Source of the DNA: Plazaster borealis
Taxonomy: Eukaryota; Echinodermata; Asteroidea; Forcipulatida; Labidiasteridae
Length of the DNA: 64,000 nucleotides
Reading direction: 5' to 3'
Assembly (NCBI GenBank): GCA_021014325.1
Contig: JAJGQC010000652.1
Coordinates: 62,001 to 126,000, forward strand
Numbering within the stretch: position 1 is the stretch's first letter; each line of letters starts with the position of its first letter. Positions 47,181 through 58,554 of the stretch are shown piece after piece. The notes below the pieces were generated by a model. That model had not been told where the DNA came from and made no database searches. It saw only the letters and a list, made by a program, of their open reading frames with translations. The translations under genes were made by a program, and so were the position numbers.

Positions 47181-47914
47181 TTCCTTGCGGACAGTCCCCG
47201 CTTTTTCACATTCAGAAAGGGTCTTTGTTGGATCCCGGTCTATCTTTTTTGTACAGCCGAAAACCGTCCAAAACCATAACTTGTTTGACCCAGATATTAA
47301 AATATCTACATATCTGTAGATATTTTTAATATGTCTAACTTTCAATATATTGATCTCCGCGATTACTTCTGGTGGGCATCTTCCACGTTGCTGCTGGTCC
47401 TAATTTGAACTCTGTATCTAATTTATTCGAGGAGAAATTGGTGTTCTTTGGGAAGAGAAAATGGCGTCTCTTTTGGGCAAAAAATGGCTAATTCACCCAG
47501 TTTTGAGAATGGAGCTTTTTCCCACAAAGAAAAGGTCTTTGTTGGATCCCTAGATAGCCTTGTAGATATTTTTAATATGACTAATTTCAAAACATTTTTT
47601 AAGTGCGGGATCTCTGAGAATAATTTTTGCGGGCATCTTCAAGGATGCTGCTGGTCCAAACTAGAACTCTGTAACTAATTTATTCGAGGAGAAATTTGTG
47701 TTCTTTGGAAAAACAAAATGGCGGCGCTTTTTGGCGAAACATGGCTAATTCACTCAGTTTTGAGATTTGAACTTTTTCCCACACAAAAAGTGTGTCTTCG
47801 TGGGATCCCGGTCCATCTTTTTTGCACAGCCGAAAACTGTCTAGAACCATAACTTGTTTGACCCAGATATTAAATTTCTGCAAGGCTATATGAATCCATG
47901 TTTTTCTTGATTAG

Positions 47915-47986
47915 GTTTTCCTGGTGTAGATGGTTTGACAGGACCTTGAGGGTTGCCAGGCAAACAGGGACCAGAAGGAAGGCCTG
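47915..47986 (+). pseudogene. Collagen Gly-X-Y exon, copy 1, with in-frame stop
   Basis: Same 72-bp exon-like unit as at 50388 and 54351, preceded by the acceptor 'tgtttttcttgattag'. It encodes Gly-X-Y triplets, but the codon CGA (Arg in GPR) has become TGA at 47947-47949. If this exon were spliced in, the collagen chain would stop. Length and frame are otherwise intact. It is a pseudo-exon, or an exon skipped in mature mRNA. Confidence 0.7.
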
Positions 47987-48325
47987 GTGCCTCAGTGTAT
48001 AGCCTTGTAGATTTTTTTAATGTCGAATTTTCAAAACATTTTGTAAAGTGCCGGATCTCTGTGAATAATTTTTGCGGGCATCATCAAGGATACTGCTGGT
48101 CCAAACCAGAACTCTGTAACTAATTTATTCGCGGAGAAATTGGTGTTCTTTGGAAAAACAAAATGGCGGTGCTTTTTGGGGAAAAATGGCTAATTCATCC
48201 AGTTTTGAGAATGGAGCTTTTTCCCACACAGACAGGGTCTTCGTTGGATCCCGGTCCATCTTTTTTTGTACAGCCAAAAACCGTCCAAAACCATAGGCCT
48301 AATTTGTTTGACCCAGATATTAAAA

Positions 48326-49007
48326 TATCTACATTTATCTGTGTAGATATTTTTAATATGGGCAATTCCATGCAAACAGGGACATAGCCCCAAAAAATCA
48401 AATTCATTCCTAAACTTCCTTTTTATTTTTAAGTTATTGCTAATAGATTTAAGGACCAGGATATAAACTTTTTTAGTCAAATCTTTATCGTTTTTTATGA
48501 AATATGTCACGTTTTTCCCTTGTTATGTTTGGCCTAAAAAATTAACTACTTTATGTGCATTTTCATTTGGTTGCATTTTTTCTTGGAAAAAACAGAAGTC
48601 AGAAAATTATAATTGCAATTAAGTAGTATGACTTTTTACCTTAAAAACCCACAACAAAAATCTGCCCATGACTTTCTTGAAGACTTGTAGGTGCACAGCT
48701 GTGGACAAAGAGAGGTATGAAATGCAGTGACGGAGAGATGTCATTTTATTATTTTGTTTAACTTGTAGTGATTATATTGTTGACAATTGATAATTTGCTT
48801 CTCCCAACAATACCAAGTATAAAAACAACAAGTAGGCCCTATTAAAACAAAATGCCAAAGACATTATAATACAGACCCCTTGAAATTTGAAATGCGAGTG
48901 ACGTGAAATGCGAGTGACGTCAAATGAAATGCGACTGACGATACCACTTTCCATTATAGGAATGCATACAAAGATAGTATTGAGGGAAGTAATGTACATC
49001 ATGTATC
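48326..49007. other. Spacer between duplication copies 1 and 2
   Basis: No gene recognised. A small triple repeat, 'gaaatgcgagtgacgt', is at 48889-48935. The rest is AT-rich. Confidence 0.45.
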
Positions 49008-50790
49008 GTACATGTACAGTATGCATTTTTCAAAAGACAGACCATTGTCTCCCACTAAAACAGCTAACAGTCATACATGTAGGACGGTTTATTACCCACC
49101 AAAGCCATGTCACTACGCTTCTCTGCCTAAACACATCGCTAATTTGCTAAAGACTAATTGGGCAGAACAGTACCTAGGCACACAGACTCCTTTTTTCTCA
49201 CACCCTCTCTTCTTTCTGTCCACCCTCCCAACCCCGCCCCTCCCAACCCTGTTGTGGACACCTGTTCTTCTGGTAGTTTTGCCCGTAACCATTTGTTCAT
49301 TTTTTCCAAACCCTGCCCCTTTTTTCCCCCTTTCTATTTCTATCAAGAACCTTACTGCAAATGACGCTCAAACGTTTTTAAGCTTGCCTTATACTTGATT
49401 CTCATTTGACACGGGAGAAGCTTCATAATCATAACAAACACAACTTCAAGCTTTTGAACATTTTGAGTGCGTTCAAATCCTATTTTTTCTTTGCTTGTCC
49501 TTTTAAAAACTCTCACTATTTGATGCATATTGCATACCATCCATATGTTTTCGTAGTCACACATGGTCTAAACTCACGACTTGCTTGCACACGGCCACAT
49601 GGATGATTTAACCCTTCCTCTATAAACATTTTGCCCGACTCATCACAATGAAATTTTACTTATGACAGTCCCCGCTTTTTCACATTCAGAAAGGGTCTTT
49701 GTTGGATCCAGGTCTATCTTTTTGTACAGCCGAAAACCGTCCAAAACCATAACTTGTTTGACCCAGATATTAAAATATCTACATATCTGTAGATATTTTT
49801 AATATGTCTAACTTTCAATATATTGATCTCCGCGATTACTTCTGGTGGGCATCTTCCACGTTGCTGCTGGTCCTAATTTGAACTCTGTATCTAATTTATT
49901 CGAGGAGAAATTGGTGTTCTTTGGGAAGAGAAAATGGCGTCTCTTTTGGGCAAAAAATGGCTAATTCACCCAGTTTTGAGAATGGAGCTTTTTCCGTCAA
50001 AGTAATGGTCTTTGTTGGATCCCTAGATAGCCTTGTAGATATTTTTAATATGACTAATTTCAAAACATTTTTTAAGTGCGGGATCTCTGAGAATAATTTT
50101 TGCAGGCATCTTCAAGGATGCTGCTGGTCCAAACTAGAACTCTGTAACTAATTTATTCGAGGAGAAATTTGTGTTCTTTGGAAAAACAAAATGGCGGCGC
50201 TTTTTGGCGAAACATGGCTAATTCACTCAGTTTTGAGATTTGAACTTTTTCCCACACAAAAAGTGTGTCTTCGTGGGATCCCGGTCCATATTTTTTGCAC
50301 AGCCGATAACCATCCAGAACCATAACTTGTTTGACCCAGATATTAAATTTCTGCAAGGCTATATGAATCCATGTTTTTCTTGATTAGGTTTTCCTGGTGT
50401 AGATGGTTTGACAGGACCTCGAGGGTTGCCAGGCAAACAGGGACCAGAAGGAAGGCCTGGTGCCTCAGTGTGTAGCCTTGTAGATTTTTTTAATGTCGAA
50501 TTTTCAAAACATTTTGTAAAGTGCCGGATCTCTGTGAATAATTTTTGCGGGCATCATCAAGGATACTGCTGGTCCAAACCAGAACTCTGTAACTAATTTA
50601 TTCGCGGAGAAATTGGTGTTCTTTGGAAAACCAAATGGCGGCGCTTTTTGGGGAAACATGGGTAATTCACTCAGTTTTGAGATTTGAGCTTTTTCCCACA
50701 CAGAAAGTGTCTTCGTTAGATCCTAGTCCATTTTTTTTGCACAGCCGAAAACCGTCTAGAACCATAACTTGTTTGACCCAGATATTAAAT
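49008..50790. repeat. Segmental duplication, copy 2 (1.8 kb)
   Basis: The partner of 46520-48325, very similar throughout, with small indels concentrated in homopolymers of the pyrimidine-rich part. It carries the intact collagen-like exon at 50388-50459. A third, partial copy spans 53992-54765. Confidence 0.92.
50388..50459 (+). CDS. Collagen triple-helix exon (8 Gly-X-Y triplets), copy 2
   Basis: After the acceptor 'tgtttttcttgattag' (AG at 50386-50387) the frame begins inside a glycine codon (GT of GGT) and reads triplets such as GVD, GLT, GPR, GLP, GKQ, GPE and GRP. Ending at G50459, before GGT, gives exactly 72 bp with a split glycine codon on both sides. Such phase-symmetric exons are known from basement-membrane-type collagens, and skipping or duplicating one keeps the frame. 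The donor G|GTGCCT is weak, so the right edge is uncertain. The product would be an extracellular collagen chain. Other exons are not in this window. Confidence 0.7.
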
Positions 50791-50884
50791 TTTTGCAAGG
50801 CTATAGCCTTGTAGATATTGTTAATGTCGAATTTTTAAAACATTTTTTGAAGTGCCGGACCTCTGTGGATAATTTTTGCGGGCA

Positions 50885-53205
50885 TCCTCAAGGATGCTGA
50901 CGTTTTGGACGCTCACATCGCGGAGAATTATGCCACAGACGCAATACAAGGACGAACTTAGAGCCCTATATTAGGGCTTTCTAGTTGTGTACAGTTTGTG
51001 CAAATCCATTAATTTGTTGAGGATGATATGAGCCTTCATACATTGTGTTTGCTTTCAGAACAGCTAAGGGGGTTGAAGGGGGTGGGGGTAACGTTTTGGA
51101 CGCTTGCGTCGCTGAGAATTATGCCAAAGCCGCAAAACAATGACGAACTCAGAGCCCTTTAATGGGGATGATATTGAGCCTTCTTACATTGTGTTTTTTT
51201 TTATAGAATTTTGCTAATCCTGCGAGCACTTGAAAACAACTCGGAGTATGCTTGCTTGCACGTCTTTTTGAGCACGAAGGACTTGTTGCAGGGTCCCCAA
51301 AAGCCAATCATCGGATGCGGATATATTTAAGGCAGGTAGAAATTTAAATTTCGTCACTCTAGCATACCTAGTTCAGCAGTTATGGTCAAACTAAGAACGA
51401 AGTTGTTTCCAACCATCCCTCGTTAAAATATTAGTCTCCATTTTGAGTTTTATTTAAAAAGTGGCCTACTTGAAAGGGGTTGGGGCGACGTTTTGGACGC
51501 TCGTGTCGCTGAGAATTATGCCACAGACGCAAAACAAGGACGAACTTAGAGCCCTATATTAGGGCTTTCCAGTGGTGTACAGTTTGTGCAAATCCATTAA
51601 TTTGTTGATGATGATACGAGCCTTCATACATTTTGTTTGCTTTCAGAACAGCTCAATTTGAGAGGGGGTTGAAGGCGGTGGGGGTGACGTTTTGGACGCT
51701 CGCATCGCTGAGAATTATGCCACAGACGCAAAACAAGGACGAACTCAGAGCCCTTTATCAGGGCTTTCCAGTGGTGTAAAGTACTTAAAAATCCATTAAT
51801 TTTTTGGGGATGATAATGAGCCTTCTTACATTGTGATTGTTTTCAGAATTTTGCTAAACCTGTGAGCACTTGAAAACAACCCGGAGTATGCTTGCTTGCA
51901 CGTCTTTTTGAGCATGAAGGACTTGTCGCAGGGTTCCCAAAGGCCAATCATCGGATGCAGAAATATTCAAGGCAGGTAGAATTGTAAACTTCGTCACTCT
52001 AGCATATATCTAGTTCAGGAGTTATGGTCAAACTAAGAGCAGAGTTGTTTCCAACCATCCCCCGGTAAAATATTAGCTGCCATTTTGAGTTTTTAAATTG
52101 TTGCCTATTTGAAAGGGATCGGGCTGACATTTTGGACGCTCGCGTCGCTGAGAATTATTCCACAGACGCAAAACAAAAACGAACTTAGAGCCCTCTAACA
52201 GGGCTTTCCAGTGGTGTACAGTTTGTGCAAATTCATTAATTTGTTGAGAATGAGCCTTCATACATTGTGTTTGCTTTCAGAACAGCTAAATTTGAAAGGG
52301 GGTTGAAGGGGGTGGGGGTGACGTTTTGGACGCTCGTGTTGCTGAGAATTATGCCACAGACGCAAAACAAGGATGAACTGAGAGCCCTTGATCAGGGCTT
52401 TCCAGTGGTGTAAAGTACTTAAAAATCCATTAATTGTTAGGGATGATATTGAGCCTTCTTACATTGTGTTTGTTTTCAGAATTTTGCTAAACCTGCGAGC
52501 ACTTGAAAACAACTCGGAGTATGCTTGCTTGCACATCTTTTTGAGCACAAAGGACTTGTTGCAGGGTCCCCAGAAGCCAATCATCGGATGCGGGAATATT
52601 TAAGGCAGGTAGAAATTTAAATTTCGTCACTCTAACATACCTAATTCAGGAGTTATGGTCAAACTAAGAGCGGAGTTGTTTCCAACCAACCCCCCCCCCC
52701 CGGTAAAATATTAGTCGCCATTTTGAGTTTTTAAAGTGTGGCCTATTTGAAAGAGGTAGGGGTGACGTTTTGGACGCTCGTGTCGCTGAGAATTATGCCA
52801 CAGACGCAAAACAAAAACGAACTTAGAGCCCTCTAATAGGGCTTTCCAGTGGTGTACAGTTTGTGCAAATTCATTAATTTGTTGAGGATGATATGAGCCT
52901 GCATACATTGTGTTTGCTTGAAGAACAGCTTAACTTGAGAGGGGTTGAAGGGGTGGGGGTAATGTTTTGGGCACTTGCGTCGCTGAGAATTATGCCAAAG
53001 TAGCAAAACAAAGACGAACTCAGAGCCCTATATTAGGGCTTTCCAGTGGTGTATAGTTTTTGCAAATCCAATAATTTGTTGAGGATGATATGAGCCTTCA
53101 TATATTGTGTTTGCTTTCAGAACAGCTAAATTTGAGATGGGTTGAAGGGGGTGGGGGTAACGTTTTGGACACTTGCAGCGCTGAGAATTATGCCACTGAA
53201 GCAAA
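50885..53205. repeat. Modular tandem array I (about 195-bp and 400-bp modules)
   Basis: 'acgttttggacgct' variants recur near 50901, 51093, 51490, 51687, 52130, 52320, 52766, 52960 and 53158. Each is followed by 'gagaattatgccacagacgc', 'gaacttagagccc', the palindrome AGCCCTATATTAGGGCT, 'tccattaatttgttgagg' and 'gtgtttgctttcagaacagct'. Long modules add 'gcacttgaaaacaactcggag' and 'ccaatcatcggatgcgg'. Short and long modules alternate for most of the array. Confidence 0.88.
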
Positions 53206-53214
53206 ACAAACATC

Positions 53215-53845
53215 CAGTCTGCATTTAAGTTGGAATGACACCCCTCACTCAGTCTGCATCTAAGTTGGAATGACACCCCTCACTCAGTCTGCATGTAAGT
53301 TGGAATGACACCCCTCATTCAGTCTGCATGTAAGTTGGAATGACACCCCTCATTCAGTCTGCATCTAGTTGGAATGGCACCCCTCATTCAGTCTGCATCT
53401 ACATGTAAGTTGGAATGACACCCCTCACTCAGTCTGCATCTAAGTTGGAATGACATCCTCATTCAGTCTGCATCTAAGTTGGAATGACATCCTCATTCAG
53501 TTTGCATCTAAGTTGGAATGGCACCCCCATTCAGTCTGCATCTATAGTTGGAATGACACCCCTCATTCAGTCTGCATCTAGTTGGAATGGCACCCCTCAT
53601 TCAGTCTGCATCTACATGTAAGTTGGAATGACACCCCTCACTCAGTCTGCATGTAAGTTGGAATGACACCCCTCATTAAGTTTGCATGTAAGTTGGAATG
53701 ACATCCTCACTCAGTCTGCATCTAAGTTAGAATGACGTCCTCATTCAGTCTGCATCTAAGTTGGAATGACACCCCTCATTCAGTCTGCATCTAAGTTGGA
53801 ATGGCATCCTCATTCAGTCTGCATCTAAGTTGGAATGGCACCCCC
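53215..53845. repeat. 35-bp minisatellite I, about 18 copies
   Basis: Units of CAGTCTGCATCTAAGTTGGA plus 'atgacacccctcactc' start near 53215 and 53250 and continue every 31-42 bp. Units differ in recurrent ways: ATC/ATG TAAG, 'gacacccct' or 'gacatcct', and an inserted 'acatgta'. It begins directly where a 'gccactgaagcaaaacaaa' module of array I breaks off. Confidence 0.95.
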
Positions 53846-53848
53846 AAT

Positions 53849-53990
53849 TTCATAGAGCTGCTGAACCAAACAATATTACGTAATTGCTTAAAAAACTTTC
53901 TGCTAAGCAAAAATAAGCAGGATACCAGTCACATTTGTACACATGACATCGTCGGCTCAGAACTATAAGGTCCTTAAGTTATGTAATGGA
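53849..53990. mobile_element. Truncated CCCAATTTCATAGAG fold-back, cut at the duplication joint
   Basis: 'cccaatttcatagagctgctg' to 'gtccttaagttatgtaatggac' matches the left part of 56806-57250. It ends in the middle of that element and continues directly as the third collagen-module copy ('agccttgtagatattttt'). The joint marks the boundary between the two large blocks. Confidence 0.8.
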
Positions 53991-53991
53991 C

Positions 53992-54765
53992 AGCCTTGTA
54001 GATATTTTTAATATGACTAATTTCAAAATATTTTTTAAGTGCGTGATTTCTGAGAATAATTTTTGCGGGCATCTTCAAGGATGCTGCTGGTCCAAACTAG
54101 AACTCTGTAACTAAAATATTCGAGGAGAAATTTGTGTTCTTTGGAAAAACAAAATGGCGGCGCTTTTTGGCGAAATATGGCTAATTCACTCAGTTTTGAG
54201 ATTTGAACTTTTTCCCAAACAAAAAGTGTGTCTTCGTGGGATCCCGGTCCATCTTTTTTGCACAGCCGAAAACCGTCTAGAACCATAACTTGTTTGACCC
54301 AGATATTAAATTTCTGCAAGGCTATATGAATCCATGTTTTTCTTGATTAGGTTTTCCTGGTGTAGATGGTTTGACAGGACCTCAGGGGTTGCCAGGCAAA
54401 CAGGGACCAGAAGGAAGGCCTGGTGCCTCGGTGTATAGCCTTGTAGATTTTTTTAATGTCGAATTTTCAAAACATTTTGTATAGTGCCGGACCTCTGTGA
54501 ATAATTTTTGCGGGCATCATCAAGGATACTGCTGATCCAAACCAGAACTCTGTAACTAATTTATTCGCGGAGAAATTGGTGTTCTTTGGAAAAACAAAAT
54601 GGTGGCACTTTTTGGGGAAACATGGGTAATTCACTCAGTTTTGAGATTTGAGCTTTTTCCCACACAGAAAGTGTCTTCGTTGGATCCTAGTCCATCTTTT
54701 TTGCATAGTTGAAAACCGTCTAGAACCATAACCTGTTTGACCCAGATATTAAATTTCTGTAAGGC
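53992..54765. repeat. Segmental duplication, copy 3 (partial)
   Basis: It begins with 'gccttgtagatatttttaata' and runs through the 'tggcggcgctttttgg' modules, the collagen-like exon and the following module, parallel to 50028-50800. It lacks the dispersed repeat found at the start of copies 1 and 2. Confidence 0.9.
54351..54422 (+). CDS. Collagen triple-helix exon, copy 3
   Basis: The same acceptor, split-glycine start and length as copy 2. The frame is intact, with one change: CGA (Arg) is CAG (Gln), giving GPQ. The downstream flank 'gtgcctcggtgtatagcc' is nearly the same as in the other copies. Three copies differing at one codon by stop, Arg and Gln point to recent duplication. Confidence 0.68.
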
Positions 54766-54844
54766 TATAGCCTTGTAGATATTGTTCATGTCAAAATATT
54801 TTTAAACATTTTTTGAAGTGCCGGACCTCTGTGGATAATTTTTG

Positions 54845-56145
54845 CGGGCATCCTCAAGGATGCTGAAGTTTTGGACGCACGCATCGCGGAGAATTATGCC
54901 ACAGACGCAAAACAAGAACGAACTTAGAGCCCTATATTAGGGCTTTCTAGTGGCGTACAGTTTGTGCAAATCCATTAATTTGTTGAGGATGATATGAGCC
55001 TTCACACATTGTGTTTGCTTTCAGAACAGCTAAGGGGGTTGAAGAGGGTGGGGGTAACGTTTTGGACGCTCGCGTCGCTGAGAATTATGCCACAGACGCA
55101 AAACTTAGATGAACTGAGAGCCCTTGATCAGGGCTTTCCAGTGGTGTAAAGTACATAAAAATCCATTATTTTTTGGGAGATGATAATGAGCCTTCTTACA
55201 TTGTGTTTGTTTTCAGAATTTTGCCAAACTTGCGAGCACTTGAAAACAACTCGGAGTATGCTTGCTTTCACGTCTTTTTGAGCACGAAGGACTTGTTGCA
55301 GGGTCCCCAAAAGCCAATCATCGGATGCGGGAATATTTAAGGCAGGTAGAAATTTAAATTTCGTCACTCTAGCATACCTAATTTAGGAGTTATGGTCAAA
55401 CTAAGAGCAGAGTTCTTTCCAACCAACCCCCCCGGTAAAATATTAGTCGCCATTTTGAGTTTTTAAAGTGTGGCCTATTTGAAAGAGGTAGGGGTGACAT
55501 TTTGGACGCTCGTGTCGCTGAGAATTATGCCACAGACGCAAAACAAAGACGAACTTAGAGCTCTAATAGGGCTTTCCAGTGGTTTACAGTTTGTGCAAAT
55601 TCATTAATTTTGTTGAGGATGATATGAGCCTGCATACATTGTGTTTGCTTGAAGAACAGCCTAATTTGAGAGGGGTTGAAGGGGGTGGGGGTAACGTTTT
55701 GGGCACTCGCGTCGCTGAGAATTATGCCAAAGTAGCAAAACAAAAACGAACTCAGAGCCCTATATTAGGGCTTTCCAGTGGTGTATAGTTTGTGCAAATC
55801 CAATAATTTGTTGAGGATGATATGAGCCTTCATATATTGTGTTTGCTTTCAGAACAGCTTAATTTGAGAGGGGTTGAAGGGGGTGGGGGTAACGTTTTGG
55901 ACACTTGCAGCGCTGAGAATTATGCCACAGAAGCAAAACAAAAACGAACTAAGAGCCCTATATTAGGGCTTTCCAGTGGTGTATAGTTTTTGGAAATCCA
56001 ATAATTTGTTGAGGATGATATGAGCCTTCATATATTGTGTTTGCTTTCAGAACAGCTAAATTTGGGAGGTGTTGAAGGGGGTGGGGGTAACGTTTTGGAC
56101 ACTTGCAGCGCTGAGAATTATGCCACTGAAGCAAAACAAACATCC
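54845..56145. repeat. Modular tandem array II
   Basis: The same modules as array I, with starts near 54870, 55057, 55497, 55695, 55894 and 56090. It is about 1 kb shorter: fewer long modules remain and three short modules end the array. Both arrays end in the same broken module just before the 35-bp minisatellite. Confidence 0.88.
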
Positions 56146-56146
56146 A

Positions 56147-56805
56147 GTCTGCATTTAAGTTGGAATGGCACCCCTCATTCAGTCTGCATGTAAGTTGGAA
56201 TGGCATCCTCATTCAGTCTGCATCTAAGTTGGAATGACATCCTCATTCAGTCTGCATCTAAGTTGGAATGGCATCCTCATTCAGTCTGCATGTAAGTTGG
56301 AATGGCACCCCTCATTCAGTCTGCATCTACATGTAAGTTGGAATGACACCCCTCACTCAGTCTGCATGTAAGTTGGAATGGCATCCTCATTCAGTCTGCA
56401 TCTAAGTTGGAATGGCACCCCTCATTCAGTCTGCATGTAAGTTGGAATGACACCCCTCATTCAGTCTGCATGTAAGTTGGAATGGCATCCTCATTCAGTC
56501 TGCATGTATGTTGGAATGGCACCCCTCATTCAGTCTGCATCTACATGTAAGTTGGAATGACACCCCTCATTCAGTCTGCATCTAAGTTAGAATGACATCC
56601 TCATTCAGTCTGCATGTAAGTTGGAATGGCATCCTCATTCAGTCTGCATCTAAGTTGGAATGACACCCCTCATTCAGTCTGCATGTAAGTTGGAATGACA
56701 CCCCTCATTCAGTCTGCATGTAAGTTGGAATGACATCCTCACTCAGTCTGCATCTAAGTTGGAGTGGCATCCTCATTCAGTCTGCATCTAAGTTGGAATG
56801 GCACC
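56147..56805. repeat. 35-bp minisatellite II, about 19 copies
   Basis: The same unit as 53215-53845 in the same orientation, but with a different order of variant units, so the two arrays have been reshuffled since duplication. It passes into the same 'cccccaatttcatagagctg' boundary. Confidence 0.95.
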
Positions 56806-57250
56806 CCCAATTTCATAGAGCTGCTGAACCAAACAATATTACCTAATTGCTTAAAAAACTTTCTGCTAAGCAAAAATAAGCAGGATACCAGTCACATTTG
56901 TACACATGACATCGTTGCTCAGAACTATCAGGTCCTTAAGTTATGTAATGGACAAAAGGTCGTTAATAAAATAAATTTAAAATGTCTAAAAATGAGTAAA
57001 TAAAACATATAAATCAAAAATGTAATGTTTTGTCATGAATTCTAAGCATAGGTTTCATAATGAAACATTAATTTTTGATTTTTATATTTTATTTACTCTT
57101 TTTTAGACCTTTTAATTTTATTTTGTTAACGACCTTTTGTCCATTACGTAACTTAAGGACCTTATAGTTCTGAGCCGACGACATGACCTTTTGGCATAAT
57201 GTTGTTGTACTTAGACACTTTTGTGCTAAGCAGCTCTATACAATTAGGCC
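56806..57250. mobile_element. Nested fold-backs: one MITE carrying another
   Basis: Outer element: 'cccaatttcatagagctgct' on the left and 'agcagctctatacaattaggccc' on the right. Inside lies a second palindrome: CAGAACTATCAGGTCCTTAA, then 'tggacaaaaggtcgttaa', pairs with 'ttaacgaccttttgtcca' and 'taaggaccttatagttctg' (57125-57175). Its core is AT-rich with 'aatcaaaaatgtaatg'/'cattaatttttgatt'. The outer element without the inner insert occurs at 57430-57600. Confidence 0.8.
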
Positions 57251-58102
57251 CAAGTAAACAAGATCCTGTGACCCCCTTTCAAAGAATTATTAGCTGGGGA
57301 CTGCCTAAACATTTGGGGGTATATTCATGATTGTAGTTTAATTTGTTACTTGAATTTTAATGTATTTATTGAATTTAATTTACTGAATTTAATTACTATA
57401 GTGAATGGCACCCTCATTGTGTATCTAAGGCCCAATTTTATAGAGCTGCTGAAGCACAAAATATTGCTTAACATTTTTCTGCTAAGCAAAAATAAGCGGG
57501 ATACCAGTCACATTTGTACACGTGACATGACCTTTTGGCATAATGTTGTTGTACTTCTACACTTTTGTGCTAAGCAGCTCTATAAAATTAGGCCCAAGTA
57601 AACAAGATCCTGTGACCCTCTTTCAAAGAATTATTAGCTGGGGACTGCCTAAATATTTGGGGGTATATTCATGATTGTAGTTTAATTTGTTACTTGAATT
57701 TTAATGTATTTATTGAATTTAATTTACTGAATTTAATTAATATACTGAATGTCACCCTCATTGTTTATCTAAGGCCAATTTTATAGAGCTGCTGAAGCAC
57801 AAAATATTGCTTAACATTTTTCTGCTAAGCAAAAATAAGCAGGATACCAGTCACATTTGTACACGTGACATGACCTTTTGGCAGTTAACCTTATTCTGGT
57901 AAGCATAATGTTGTTGTACTTAGACACTTTTGTGCTTAGCAGCTCTATAAAATTAGGCCCAAGTAAACAAGATCCCGTGAACCTCTTTCAAAGAATTAAT
58001 AGCTGGGGACTGCCTAAACATGTGGTGGTATATTGATGATAGCAGTTTAATGTGTTAAATTTTATTGTATTTATTGAATTTAATTTACTGAATTTAATTA
58101 AA
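57246..58102. repeat. Tandem block of about 345-365 bp, 2.4 copies
   Basis: AGGCCCAAGTAAACAAGATC recurs at 57246, 57590 and 57955. Each unit comprises 'agctggggactgcctaaa', a 'tttattgaatttaatttact' stretch, 'caccctcattgt' and a CCCAATTTTATAGAGCTGC fold-back MITE. The third unit is cut at about 58102 and is the most diverged. Confidence 0.88.
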
Positions 58103-58198
58103 GCAGCAATGCATTGAATTAAGAAGACTGATCTACATGGAGTTTGTATTGTACAACTTGTGTATGCGGGTGGGTGCATGAGCGCGTGCGCTAGCTCG

Positions 58199-58300
58199 TA
58201 TCAATACAGGATTGAGAAATTTCGATCTATCAAGACAGGATTGAGAAATTTTGATCTATCAATACAGGATTGAGAAATTTTGATCTATGAATGATTGAAC
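58199..58300. repeat. 31-bp repeat (3 copies) leading into an ATTGAA-rich zone
   Basis: 'caggattgagaaattttgat' plus 'ctatcaata' repeats three times. From 58290 to 58530 the sequence is dominated by GATTGAA, TTCAATC and 'aaattttcaatcc' in both orientations, giving many small hairpins. Confidence 0.8.
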
Positions 58301-58554
58301 ATTTCAATCTAAATGATTGAATAGTTCAATCATCAGTCTGGATTGGAAAATTTTCAATCCAAATTCGATTGAAGATAGATTGAAAATTTCCACTTAATAG
58401 TTTGAAATTCCAATGTTTGTGGATTGAAAATGTTCACTCTAAAAAAGGATTGATTGTCAATCCGGAAAGATCGTTCCCTCACGGCAATCTGTGAAAGAGT
58501 GAAAATTCAATCTTGATTGAAATTTCAATCGTCAGAATTAAGAGAGATGGAGCA

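Larger units (their letters stand above)
46520..48325. repeat. Segmental duplication, copy 1 (1.8 kb)
   Basis: From GTACATGTACAGTATGC it matches 49008-50790 in direct orientation, first offset by 2488 bp and later by 2473 bp. It contains a dispersed repeat (about 46640-47180), 'tggcggcgctttttgg' and 'aaccgtctagaaccataac' modules used two or three times, and a collagen-like exon with a stop (47915-47986). The small frames inside come from the repeats. Confidence 0.92.

Noticed and set aside
47680..54319. 67-94-codon minus-strand frames in the three duplicated blocks
   Set aside because: They exist in each block because of the duplication, run antisense to the intron side of the collagen-like exon and have no domain.
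53215..56805. CRISPR-like array
   Set aside because: Units of about 35 bp are contiguous with no unique spacers, and the setting is eukaryotic. They are minisatellites.
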